Assembly (NCBI GenBank): GCA_910583735.1
Contig: CAJTXS010000012.1
Coordinates: 1-42,223, forward strand
Direction of reading: 5' to 3'
Source: an uncultured Christensenella sp.
Lineage (GTDB): Bacteria > Bacillota > Clostridia > Christensenellales > UBA3700
DNA: 42,223 nucleotides
Part shown: positions 24,310 through 32,072 of the stretch, piece after piece
How the letters are laid out: every line of letters starts with the position of its first letter
How positions within the stretch are numbered: the first letter of the stretch is position 1
Translations under genes and position numbers: made by a program
The notes under the pieces: generated by a model
Told to the model about the DNA's origin: nothing
The model's database searches: none
The model's input: only the letters and a program-made list of their open reading frames with translations

Positions 24310-25332
24310 TTACCTCTGCACTCTGCCACTTCCGTCTCCTCCGCTAAGTTTATCTATCTCGGCGACACTCGCAATATTGAAGTCGCCTTCGACAGTGTGC
24401 TTGATAGCCGACGCAGCCACCGCAAAAGATATGGCGTCGTCGCCGCTCCTGCCGTGTCTGAGCGCATATATCAATCCCGCTCCGAAGCTGTCGCCTCCGC
24501 CCACTCTGTCCACAATATTGAGCGTATACTTGCGCGATATATGACAGCCGTCTCTGTCCACAAGCATGCCGGACCAGTTATTGACGCTGGCGGAAAGGCT
24601 CTCCCTCAAGGTAAACGCTACCTGCGAAATATTGGGGAACTCCTCTTGCAATTTGCGCGCAAGCAAAGCGTAACCGTCGGCGCTCAGTTCTCCCGACAAG
24701 ATATCGCTGTCCTCCGCGGCAAGACCGAATACGTCCTTGCAATCTTCCTCGTTGGATATGAGCAAGTCCACATACCCGACAAGGCGCGACATCACACTGC
24801 GAGCCTTTTCTCTGCTCCACAGCTTGGCTCTGTAATTGAGGTCGCACGATATAGTGACGCCGCGCTCCTTGGCAGCCTTGAGCAAATACTCCGTAGTCTC
24901 TGCCGCGCTGTCGGACAGTGCGGGAGTTATACCCGTAAAGTGAAGCCACTTGCATCCCTCGAGCGCGGAAAAATCGATATCAGACGGCTTAATCTCGCTG
25001 AACGACGAGCCGGCTCTGTCATATATGACGTTGCTGCCTCTCACGCCTGCGCCCTTTTCGCAAAAGTATATCCCGATACGGTTGCCGCCGCGCCGCACCA
25101 AGGAAGTATCCACTCCGAAACCGCGCAACTCCTTGACGCATCTGTCGGCTACGGCGTTACTCGGCAATCTGGTGAGAAAGGCTACGTCGTCGCCCATCTG
25201 CGCAAGAGATACCGCGACATTAGCCTCGCCTCCGCCGTATACAGCCTCGTATTGCTCAGCCTGCATAATGCGCTTGTAACCGCAGGGCTGAAGGCGCAAC
25301 ATAATCTCTCCGAAAGTCACAACCTCTGCCAT
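24310..25332 (-). CDS. kdgK: 2-keto-3-deoxygluconate kinase (PfkB family)
   Basis: Phosphorylates KDG to KDPG. It has 340 aa from ATG 25332, whose A overlaps the eda stop (TGATG); a GTG one codon earlier is less well spaced from GGGAG. PfkB signature 1 is 'YGGGEANVAVSLAQMGDD' and signature 2 is 'VDRVGGGDSFGAGLIYAL', with the catalytic Asp in GGGDSF. GGGD instead of GAGD is normal for this subfamily. 'NYRAKLWS' and 'ISNEED' are typical KdgK segments. Its place between eda and uxaC fits the pathway. Confidence 0.94.
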   Translation of the reverse strand: MAEVVTFGEIMLRLQPCGYKRIMQAEQYEAVYGGGEANVAVSLAQMGDDVAFLTRLPSNAVADRCVKELRGFGVDTSLVRRGGNRIGIYFCEKGAGVRGSNVIYDRAGSSFSEIKPSDIDFSALEGCKWLHFTGITPALSDSAAETTEYLLKAAKERGVTISCDLNYRAKLWSREKARSVMSRLVGYVDLLISNEEDCKDVFGLAAEDSDILSGELSADGYALLARKLQEEFPNISQVAFTLRESLSASVNNWSGMLVDRDGCHISRKYTLNIVDRVGGGDSFGAGLIYALRHGRSGDDAISFAVAASAIKHTVEGDFNIASVAEIDKLSGGDGSGRVQR

Positions 25333-25979
25333 CACTTGCTCTCCCTATAGCGCTTGATAGCATCGCAAAACGCCTTGGCGTCTCTCTCCACCGCGGCGTA
25401 ATCTCCGCTCGCCGCGCCCTTTGTAACAGACGAACCCGCGCCGAGAGCAAAGGCTCCCGCAGCAAGCCAATCGGCAGCGTTGTCGGCGCTTACTCCGCCC
25501 GTCGGCATCACCGACAGATTGGGGAAAGGAGCCTTAACAGCCTTAAGCCCCTTAGGTCCGTGTATCTCTCCCGGGAATAATTTTACAACATCTACACCCA
25601 GCTCCATTGCAGCCACCGCTTCGGTAGGCGTGGACACGCCGGGAATTACAGCCACTCCGTATCTGTTGCACAGCCTCACCGTAGCCTCGGAAAAAGAGGG
25701 CGACACGATAAAGCGCGCTCCCGCAAGAATAGCTATGCGCGCGGTCTCGGCATCGAGCACGCTGCCCGCGCCCACTATCATCTCGTCCTCGGAATATCTG
25801 TCCGTAAGTATCTTAATCGCTTCGTCGGCGCGAGGCAGGGTAAACGTAACCTCTATCGCCTTTATTCCGCCTCTCAGACACGCCTCCGCGGTGTTTACGC
25901 CCTGCTTTACGTCGGTTCCGCGCACTACCGCCACGGCGCCCGCGGTGCCGATAGCCTCTATTATATCTCTCCTGTTCAT
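25332..25979 (-). CDS. eda: KDPG/KHG aldolase
   Basis: Splits KDPG to pyruvate and glyceraldehyde-3-phosphate. The 215 aa fit the small class I aldolase. E43 in 'IEVTFT' and Schiff-base K133 in 'VVKLFPGE' are present, as are 'GAGSVL' (70-75) and 'PTGGV'. It is first in the hexuronate unit. GAGGTGACTT lies before ATG 25979. The promoter region with a long palindrome (25996-26031) is immediately upstream and is shared with the divergent AraC-type regulator. Confidence 0.95.
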   Translation of the reverse strand: MNRRDIIEAIGTAGAVAVVRGTDVKQGVNTAEACLRGGIKAIEVTFTLPRADEAIKILTDRYSEDEMIVGAGSVLDAETARIAILAGARFIVSPSFSEATVRLCNRYGVAVIPGVSTPTEAVAAMELGVDVVKLFPGEIHGPKGLKAVKAPFPNLSVMPTGGVSADNAADWLAAGAFALGAGSSVTKGAASGDYAAVERDAKAFCDAIKRYRESK

Positions 25980-25995
25980 AAGTCACCTCTTACAA

Positions 25996-26031
25996 CAAGT
26001 AGTTTTCTAACTATTATTATACAACTACTTG
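25996..26031. promoter_or_regulatory. Promoter/operator region of the hexuronate operon
   Basis: Perfect arms CAAGTAGTT (25996-26004) and AACTACTTG (26023-26031) are 18 bp apart and bracket a minus-strand TATAAT. No good -35 lies 16-18 bp upstream (a TTGACT is 12 bp away). This weak promoter plus symmetric site suggests regulator-dependent transcription. The mRNA would not include both arms, so the site acts at DNA level. Confidence 0.6.
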
Positions 26032-26094
26032 GCAGTCAAAAGATAGGCAAATATTAAAAAAAAGTATGGACATTATGGTAATATGCGTGTATTA

Positions 26095-26134
26095 TATAAT
26101 TAAGAAATACTTGTACGGGATTCGTCCGTCCCGT
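26095..26134 (+). promoter_or_regulatory. Putative -10 and leader hairpin of the AraC-type gene
   Basis: TATAAT at 26095-26100 has no good -35. In the leader, ACGGGA (26115-26120) pairs with TCCCGT (26129-26134) and ends two bases before the AGGGGG ribosome site, so folding could affect translation. Confidence 0.4.
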
Positions 26135-26146
26135 AGAGGGGGAATT

Positions 26147-26902
26147 ATGGCGGTAATCAATTATACCGGTAAGAATCTGCGCACTTACGAAGTATCGCGG
26201 CACAAGCACGACTTCTGGGAGTTCATATATTGCACGGGCGGCGACGGAGTAATCACATTCGAGGACGGAAAAGTGATTAAATACACGCAATACCAAATGG
26301 TAATGGTGCCGCCGTCGATGTATCACGAAAATCAATCTCAAAAGGGCTTCAAAAACATACATATGAACGTGTCCGGCTGGACGCCGCCGTTTAAGACGGC
26401 GCAGCTGCTCGACGATAACGCGCATCGCGACCTTATGACGGTAATGAACATGTGTTATCGCTATTTCAATACAGATATACGCGAGCAGCCCAAGTTAATG
26501 ATATCGCTGACTGAACTGCTCGAGAATATGATAGCGGCATTTTCGGTCAATATGGGCAGCTCGCAACATGTGGAAAATATGGCAAATATCATCATAGACG
26601 GCTTCTCGGACCCCAACTTCTCCGTAGACGAAATATACCGAGAAATACCGCTCAGCAAGGATTATCTACGCAGACAGTTCATCAAGGAAAGGGGGATTTC
26701 ACCGCTGCAATTCCTCAATCAGACGCGCATAAATTACGCGCAAAAGCTGCTCTTATCCAAAAATATCAATAATTACAAAATATACGAAATCGCCGAGATG
26801 TGCGGCTTCCTCGACCAGCTGTATTTCTCGAGAGTGTTCAAAAAGACGACCGGACTAAGCCCCAAAGCCTACTGCGAGCGCCACGGCGAAACATTGGAAT
26901 AA
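26147..26902 (+). CDS. AraC-family transcriptional regulator with cupin sensor domain
   Basis: 251 aa from ATG 26147, set by AGGGGG 5 bases upstream; the 27 preceding in-frame residues are not credible. The N-terminal cupin carries the 'HKHDFWEFIYCTGGDG' turn (from about residue 19), as in AraC-type sugar sensors. The C-terminal double HTH begins near residue 145 ('VDEIYREIPLSKDYLRRQF') and ends with the AraC signature 'EIAEMCGFLDQLYFSRVFKK', 'GLSPKAY'. It is divergent from eda with about 170 bp between the starts, so it most likely activates the hexuronate unit in response to a sugar acid. It has its own terminator. Confidence 0.92.
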   Translation: MAVINYTGKNLRTYEVSRHKHDFWEFIYCTGGDGVITFEDGKVIKYTQYQMVMVPPSMYHENQSQKGFKNIHMNVSGWTPPFKTAQLLDDNAHRDLMTVMNMCYRYFNTDIREQPKLMISLTELLENMIAAFSVNMGSSQHVENMANIIIDGFSDPNFSVDEIYREIPLSKDYLRRQFIKERGISPLQFLNQTRINYAQKLLLSKNINNYKIYEIAEMCGFLDQLYFSRVFKKTTGLSPKAYCERHGETLE

Positions 26903-26959
26903 CGCAAACTTAAGCAAAAGATATATATAGATAAAATAGTTATTGTCTCGATATTAAAT

Positions 26960-26980
26960 AAGCGGGCTCACTGCCCGCTT
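26960..26980 (+). terminator. Terminator after the AraC-type gene
   Basis: Stem AAGCGGGC (26960-26967) and GCCCGCTT (26973-26980), 5-nt loop, followed by TATC. It is a weak T tract but a strong 8-bp GC-rich stem. Read on the minus strand it is followed by ATTTAAT and could also end a leftward transcript. Confidence 0.65.
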
Positions 26981-27159
26981 TATCATTGCGTTTGCTTATA
27001 AACACCTTATCAATATAATCAAGCACAACCGCCAAAATAATTATACGCGCCTGTAAGCTGATATAAATTTAATCGCATATACTCGATAATATGCTGCTAA
27101 GTATATAGTCGTCATCCGCAACACGCTATATTTGCAGTATCCCACTTGTGCTATCGGCC

Positions 27160-27187
27160 ATGATAAATATTCGATAAATTATGTCAA
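27160..27187 (-). promoter_or_regulatory. Orphan minus-strand promoter, possible small RNA
   Basis: TTGACA (27182-27187), 16-bp spacer, TATCAT (27160-27165). No gene follows on the minus strand. A transcript from about 27153 would reach the bidirectional-looking hairpin at 26960-26980 after about 190 nt. The box lies within a palindrome with arms TCGATAAAT (27171-27179) and ATTTATCGA (27192-27200). The rest of 26981-27234 shows no gene. Confidence 0.35.
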
Positions 27188-27234
27188 CTTTATTTATCGA
27201 CCGGCATTGAGCCGTTATCAGAACAATCGCGTAT

Positions 27235-30213
27235 TTACTTCTTCAGTCTGAGATACAGCGTCTTGATCATATATGGCGTAAACTGCAACTTAGGCTGCGC
27301 CTTGCCTATAATATTCTCGACCATATCGCACTCGAGGGCTTCGTCTACGCATTCCGCATACAAGGGAGTAATCTCACAACTTGCGCCCTTTCTCTCGTAC
27401 AGTCTCACAACGATACCGCCGCCGTCTTCGGCAGGCTTAACAGTCTCGGTAATGACGCCCGCGCACTCGTAAGATATAAATGAATACAGCTTAGGCATAC
27501 TGTCCGATACTATGATAGGATTGTTGAGTCTGTATCCCTCTTCCACGACATTGCTGCCGCTCCACTTCCCCGCGTGAGGATATATCGCATAAGTGAATCT
27601 ATGCTCGCCCATATCGCAGGTAGCGTCGGGATACTTGGGCGCACGCAAGAGATTGAGCGATATCAGCCCGCTCTTGACTCTGTATCCGTATTTACCGTTA
27701 TTGAGTACGGCAATACCCGCGTCGTCGCCGTCTACGTTGACGAACTTATGCGCGCATATCTCGAACTGAGCCTTTTCTATATCGCTCTCCTCTCTCGTAG
27801 AGCGGTCGCAATTGCCCATCTGCACATCGCAATTAACTGTATCGCCGTACACCGACGGCGCGAACTGCGCGCGCAACATCTTATTGCTCTCGCGCCACTT
27901 GACATACGTATCGATATAGACTACGTCGCCGCTGTCCTCGATATATATCTTCTGCCTTATTTGCGAACGATTGAAGCGATATACATTCTCTCGAGTAGCC
28001 CGTACTCCGTCCGCGCTTGTCTTGCAATAGACGAGCTTAGGCGCGTAGGACTTGAGCTTAGCGTAATCGGGGCGTATGTCCCAAGCATTGTAATACATCT
28101 TGGGATCGGTGAATACGACAAGCTTATTGAGATAATCCTTACTATATTCTCTGCCGTCGGAACCCGTGAGCGAAACTATCTCGCCGCCCGCGCCGAATAT
28201 CACGTTAAGCCTTCCGTTGAACAGTCTGTCGCTGTCGCAGCCCACTCTGCCGACAGGCGAATACTCGTCAACCTTAGTCGCCGAGTAAGCGGGGACTTTC
28301 ACCTTATACCACATGCCGTCTGCGCACACATTCTCGAATCTGTCGAAAGGAGAAGCGTTGATACATACGGGCAAGTCGCCGCACTGCGCCGGCTCGCCAT
28401 CGTCTGCAAGCGATGCTATGAGTCTGCGCTTAATATCCTCCGCTCTCTCTATTATCTTGGCGTAGCCTCTGTTGCACTCGTCATAGACGCGTTTTACCGA
28501 CGAGCCCGGCAATATGTCGTGGAACTGATAGAGCAATACTTCCTTCCACATCTTCTCCGTCTCGGCGGGGTAATACTCCTTACCGCGAGCAAGCGCGTTG
28601 GCGCCGAGCCACTCTATCTCGTGCAGCAGCCTCTCGCATATGCGGTTATTCATCTTAACTTTAGCCTGCGAGGTATATGTGCCTCTATGCTTTTCCAGAT
28701 AGAGTTCGCCCTCATATACGGGAGCCCTGTCGGCATACTCTTGCAACTTGTCGAAGAAAGACTGCGCGCTGCCCGTTTCCACCTTGCCGAGTCCCGCGAC
28801 GTCTTTGGAACGGCGCACGAATTCTATCTGCGCTTCGCCCGGACCGCCGCCGCCGTCTCCTACGCCGTATATGAGCAAAGCTTCCTTTATATCTTGTCTG
28901 TGCGGATTGCCTTTATCGGACTTGACGATAGCAAAAGGAGACGCGCTGGAATTGTAATCGCCTTGCGGCGCCATATGTGCAAGCACCTCGCTGCCGTCTA
29001 TGCCTCTCCAGCGGAAAGTCTTGTAAGGAAATTTATTGACTGTATTCCAAGTGAGCTTGATAGTCATGAAATACTTTTTGCCGCAGCCGCGCATTATCTG
29101 CGGCAGATTGGCGGCATAACCGAACACATCGGGCAGCCACACTACATCGCTGTCCCTGCCCAGCTCTTGTCTGAAAAACTTACCGCCGTATAAAAACTGC
29201 CTGATAATCGACTCTCCCGAAGGAATATTGCAGTCGCTCTCCACCCACATGCCGCCTTGCGGCTCTATTCTGCCCGCAGCGACAGCCTCTTGCACGTCTT
29301 GGAATATCTTAGGATAATCCTCTTTAATCCACTGCAACAGCTGCGCCTGCGAAACTCCGAATACATAGTCGTCGTATATCTCGATATTGGCAAGCGCGGT
29401 AGCAAGAGTGCGCGCGCCCTTCCTCTTGGTCTCTCTAACCGGCCAAAGCCAGCCGAGGTCGAGATGAGCGTGACCTATCGCCGTGTAGCGCACGGCATCG
29501 TCATTACACGGTATATCTTTTATCTCGCTCAATAGCGCATGCGCGCCCGACGAGTCGCCTCTGCGATACTTGGAATACGCCGCTTTAAGCGCTCGCTCCA
29601 GCTCGGCGCAGCGAGCTTTATCTATATTCTCATTGTCGGGATAAGTAAGGATAACGGCAAGCGTATGCAGATAGTCGTAATACATGGTATACGCCGCGTT
29701 ATTCTTAACCGCTATATAAGCGTGACGGAATACCGCCCTCGCATTGGGCTTATTGCGCTTGCCGTTAAAGCCCGCGTCTACTTCCAGCAATATCTCGTCG
29801 CCAGTCTTGACGGGAGAGAGCTCTACTACCTGCTTGCCTTTACGGCTCTGGAAAATATCCACGCCGCTGAGCACCTGTGTAATACCTCTTACAGCCTTGC
29901 CGTTACGATAAGCAAGTCCCTCGCCGCCTATATCTATCAGGGCTACGACTTCATCGCTTTCGGCAATCTTCTTAGGTGCTTTACCCGTAAACCTAAACCA
30001 GGCGCAATCGTAGCGAATGCTGTTGTCGCATTCCGCCCACACATCGCCTTTGCGAATGGGGAAAAAGGTAAGCTTATCTATGTCGCAGTATTTAACAGGC
30101 TCCGCCGAGGGCGCAAATTGCGCCGAAAGATCGCCCCTGACAGAATAAATCTCTCTCTTAAGCGCAGCGAGTCTTGCTACATGTACAGGATGCAACGCGG
30201 CTCTTTGTATCAT
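27235..30213 (-). CDS. GH38-family alpha-mannosidase
   Basis: Hydrolyses alpha-mannosidic bonds, here in the cytoplasm since there is no signal peptide. The 992 aa match bacterial and class II enzymes. After an N-terminal beta domain (about 1-240), the catalytic domain begins with 'GHAHLDLGWLWP' (Zn ligands H and D, about 250-260). It holds the nucleophile Asp in 'WLPDVFGYAANLPQI' (about 360-374), followed by 'GDGGGGPGEAQI'. The linker helix has 'YQFHDILPGSSVKRVYDE'. The C-terminal half is a beta-sandwich domain. AAGGAG precedes the ATG. It stands alone with its own promoter. It would process mannosides or N-glycan fragments after uptake. Confidence 0.93.
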   Translation of the reverse strand: MIQRAALHPVHVARLAALKREIYSVRGDLSAQFAPSAEPVKYCDIDKLTFFPIRKGDVWAECDNSIRYDCAWFRFTGKAPKKIAESDEVVALIDIGGEGLAYRNGKAVRGITQVLSGVDIFQSRKGKQVVELSPVKTGDEILLEVDAGFNGKRNKPNARAVFRHAYIAVKNNAAYTMYYDYLHTLAVILTYPDNENIDKARCAELERALKAAYSKYRRGDSSGAHALLSEIKDIPCNDDAVRYTAIGHAHLDLGWLWPVRETKRKGARTLATALANIEIYDDYVFGVSQAQLLQWIKEDYPKIFQDVQEAVAAGRIEPQGGMWVESDCNIPSGESIIRQFLYGGKFFRQELGRDSDVVWLPDVFGYAANLPQIMRGCGKKYFMTIKLTWNTVNKFPYKTFRWRGIDGSEVLAHMAPQGDYNSSASPFAIVKSDKGNPHRQDIKEALLIYGVGDGGGGPGEAQIEFVRRSKDVAGLGKVETGSAQSFFDKLQEYADRAPVYEGELYLEKHRGTYTSQAKVKMNNRICERLLHEIEWLGANALARGKEYYPAETEKMWKEVLLYQFHDILPGSSVKRVYDECNRGYAKIIERAEDIKRRLIASLADDGEPAQCGDLPVCINASPFDRFENVCADGMWYKVKVPAYSATKVDEYSPVGRVGCDSDRLFNGRLNVIFGAGGEIVSLTGSDGREYSKDYLNKLVVFTDPKMYYNAWDIRPDYAKLKSYAPKLVYCKTSADGVRATRENVYRFNRSQIRQKIYIEDSGDVVYIDTYVKWRESNKMLRAQFAPSVYGDTVNCDVQMGNCDRSTREESDIEKAQFEICAHKFVNVDGDDAGIAVLNNGKYGYRVKSGLISLNLLRAPKYPDATCDMGEHRFTYAIYPHAGKWSGSNVVEEGYRLNNPIIVSDSMPKLYSFISYECAGVITETVKPAEDGGGIVVRLYERKGASCEITPLYAECVDEALECDMVENIIGKAQPKLQFTPYMIKTLYLRLKK

Positions 30214-30363
30214 AATTCTCTCCTTTACTCCGCTTAGGCGCGCCGCTCGGCAGTTAAGCTACTTGTATACTCATAGCCTGCAGCTAAAGGCACAGCAGTC
30301 AATGCTCCGCCCTCGATGCGCAGCGTAATAATCCCTATAAGCAGGCTGCAACCTGCTGAATAA

Positions 30364-30392
30364 ATAATATAATATATAAAATATTTAATCAA
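30364..30392 (-). promoter_or_regulatory. Promoter of the GH38 gene
   Basis: Minus-strand TTGATT (30387-30392), 17-bp spacer, TATTAT (30364-30369). The leader would be about 145 nt and start with a hairpin (arms AGCAGG/CCTGCT, 30340-30357), which might control it. No riboswitch family is recognised in 30214-30363. Confidence 0.45.
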
Positions 30393-30448
30393 TAATTAAT
30401 AACATTTTTTTATATGCAATTAACTATTTCGTCCATATTTTCAATCAG

Positions 30449-30477
30449 CAAGACCGACTCAATCGGAATCGGTCTTG
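30449..30477 (-). terminator. Hairpin downstream of the lipoprotein gene
   Basis: Perfect 9-bp arms CAAGACCGA (30449-30457) and TCGGTCTTG (30469-30477), 35 bp past the lipoprotein stop. A clear T tract is missing on either strand, so termination is probable but not certain. Confidence 0.5.
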
Positions 30478-30511
30478 TAGATTAATCGCCTATTAATTAC
30501 AAGCCGAACTA

Positions 30512-31672
30512 TCAATTATCGGCTATATATTTCTTTAAGAATTCATGTTCGGCGGCAAACGACGTATCGCTGTCGGAATAGGAATAATATACATAATTCT
30601 CCGCATTCGCGCTGCCGTCAACATTGATAATAGACTGCGATATCGTGCCCGTCCATGCCTCGGATATATGATAGCTCTTCATGAATCCGCCTGCCCATAT
30701 CTCGAAGTCTATCTCCAGCTTACTCCACTTGATGGTCTTGGCGGAATTGTCGTCGCCGAGCATATTGATAGACGCATCGTCGTTATTGGCGACGTCTATA
30801 TCCAAAGTCAACTTGACTTTATAATACTTCTGTCCCGCGTCATTAGATTGTTGCTCTATGGTAGCGCCTTTAACAACGCCGTCCGCAAATATATTGATAT
30901 TGCCGAGTATGCGTCTGTTCTCGAGCACATCTTTATTATTCTTATCTATATACGAACACTTTTCGATGTCGTCGGCCAATCGCGACGCAACTTCTCTCCA
31001 GCTCAAAGAATTGTCCGCTACGGAGCTGCCGGGCCATATCTCCTCCGCTTTACCGAAGTCGCTGCCCTTCTTCCATTCCGTGCTCATTAGATCGCGTCCG
31101 AATAGCTTCTGCCCGCTAAATACCGTATTGCCGTTCTTCTCAAAGCGATACAGACCGTACTTGTCGAGCTCTGCCGACGGGTCGTTTATAACCAGCCTCA
31201 CTCGCGCGCTCTCGAGCGCCTCCTCGTATATGGAACTCAACTCGCTGTCAAAGACGTGCTTCAAGGTATAGTGATACTTCTCGCCCTTGTAGCCCGTGCT
31301 GTCGTCTTTACGCCTTTCCTTGTGGTACTGCTGATAGGCAAGTTTTCCCGCCTTGCCTTTAAGTACGGTCTCGCCGACCTTGTCTTGGAAAAATACTACC
31401 TGCTTGGCTTGACCGTGATTATACGAGCCGAGCGCCCACATTACGGAAGCCGCCTCAGCAGCGGAAACGTCGCCGTTATTATAGTCGTCAATCAAGGTGT
31501 TGAATTGCTCGGCATAATAAGCGGAAAACTCAGGCGCCTTGTCGTGATCGGCAAGAGACTTATCCGTCAACATGGGTATGCCCCCTACCTTCTTACATCC
31601 TGCAAGCGATAATGCGGTAAGGCATATTACCGTAGCAATTACGCTTACTGCCATCAACAGCTTCTTTTTCAT
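30512..31672 (-). CDS. Lipoprotein of unknown function, 386 aa
   Basis: The N-terminus MKKKLLMAVSVIATVIC leads to lipobox L-A-G-C26, so the protein should be lipidated outside the membrane. The body is polar, with many K, D and Y residues and alternating helical and beta-like stretches ('KVKLTLDIDVANND', 'WSKLEIDFEIWAGG'). No known domain is recognised, and it is not a typical solute-binding protein. GGAAGG lies 9 bases before ATG. It is flanked by its own promoter (31691-31718) and a hairpin (30449-30477), so it is probably monocistronic. A mannoside-related role by proximity to GH38 is only a guess. Confidence 0.85.
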   Translation of the reverse strand: MKKKLLMAVSVIATVICLTALSLAGCKKVGGIPMLTDKSLADHDKAPEFSAYYAEQFNTLIDDYNNGDVSAAEAASVMWALGSYNHGQAKQVVFFQDKVGETVLKGKAGKLAYQQYHKERRKDDSTGYKGEKYHYTLKHVFDSELSSIYEEALESARVRLVINDPSAELDKYGLYRFEKNGNTVFSGQKLFGRDLMSTEWKKGSDFGKAEEIWPGSSVADNSLSWREVASRLADDIEKCSYIDKNNKDVLENRRILGNINIFADGVVKGATIEQQSNDAGQKYYKVKLTLDIDVANNDDASINMLGDDNSAKTIKWSKLEIDFEIWAGGFMKSYHISEAWTGTISQSIINVDGSANAENYVYYSYSDSDTSFAAEHEFLKKYIADN

Positions 31673-31690
31673 AACTTCCCTTCCTTATGT

Positions 31691-31718
31691 TTTATATGTC
31701 AAGCGCTATATTGCGCAA
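31691..31718 (-). promoter_or_regulatory. Promoter of the 386-aa lipoprotein gene
   Basis: Minus-strand TTGCGC (31713-31718), 16-bp spacer, TATAAA (31691-31696), with the ribosome site just after. The spacer contains GCGC-AATATA-GCGC symmetry. Nothing else is seen in 31719-31952. Confidence 0.45.
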
Positions 31719-31952
31719 ACTTTAGTCTTAAATAATGCCGATTGCCACAACGGTATCGCGCCCTCAAATCCGCTTGATTAATATATACAGTCCATACCCT
31801 GATGCCAATCATGCTTAGATTAACCTATGGGAAAATATATACTCAACATTAGCACATTTGCGACGCGTGTCGATTGCAGATAAGCTATTTACAAGCATAA
31901 ATACGCCACACTGCCCCTGTATACCGTCTATATTATACTATAATTATACAAT

Positions 31953-31984
31953 AAAAAAAAGCGGCATTCTATGTAAAGCCGCTT
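31953..31984 (-). terminator. Rho-independent terminator of nadE
   Basis: Minus-strand stem AAGCGGC (31978-31984) and GCCGCTT (31959-31965) with a 12-nt loop. The trailing run of eight T is complementary to A at 31953-31960. Confidence 0.88.
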
Positions 31985-32072
31985 AAGTTATATGGATTAA
32001 TCGGTTTTTTTGAGTCCGACGCACAGTCAATATGGCGATATGCGCCTATTGACCGCTCAAGGAAAGACTTAT

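Noticed and set aside
24310..25332. GGGD instead of GAGD in the KdgK signature as a defect
   Set aside because: The DRVGGGDSF form is common in the KDG kinase subfamily, and the catalytic Asp is kept.
27574..29193. Plus-strand open frame of 539 codons opposite the mannosidase
   Set aside because: Long only because the GH38 gene has few complementary stop codons; no ribosome site and no recognisable domain.
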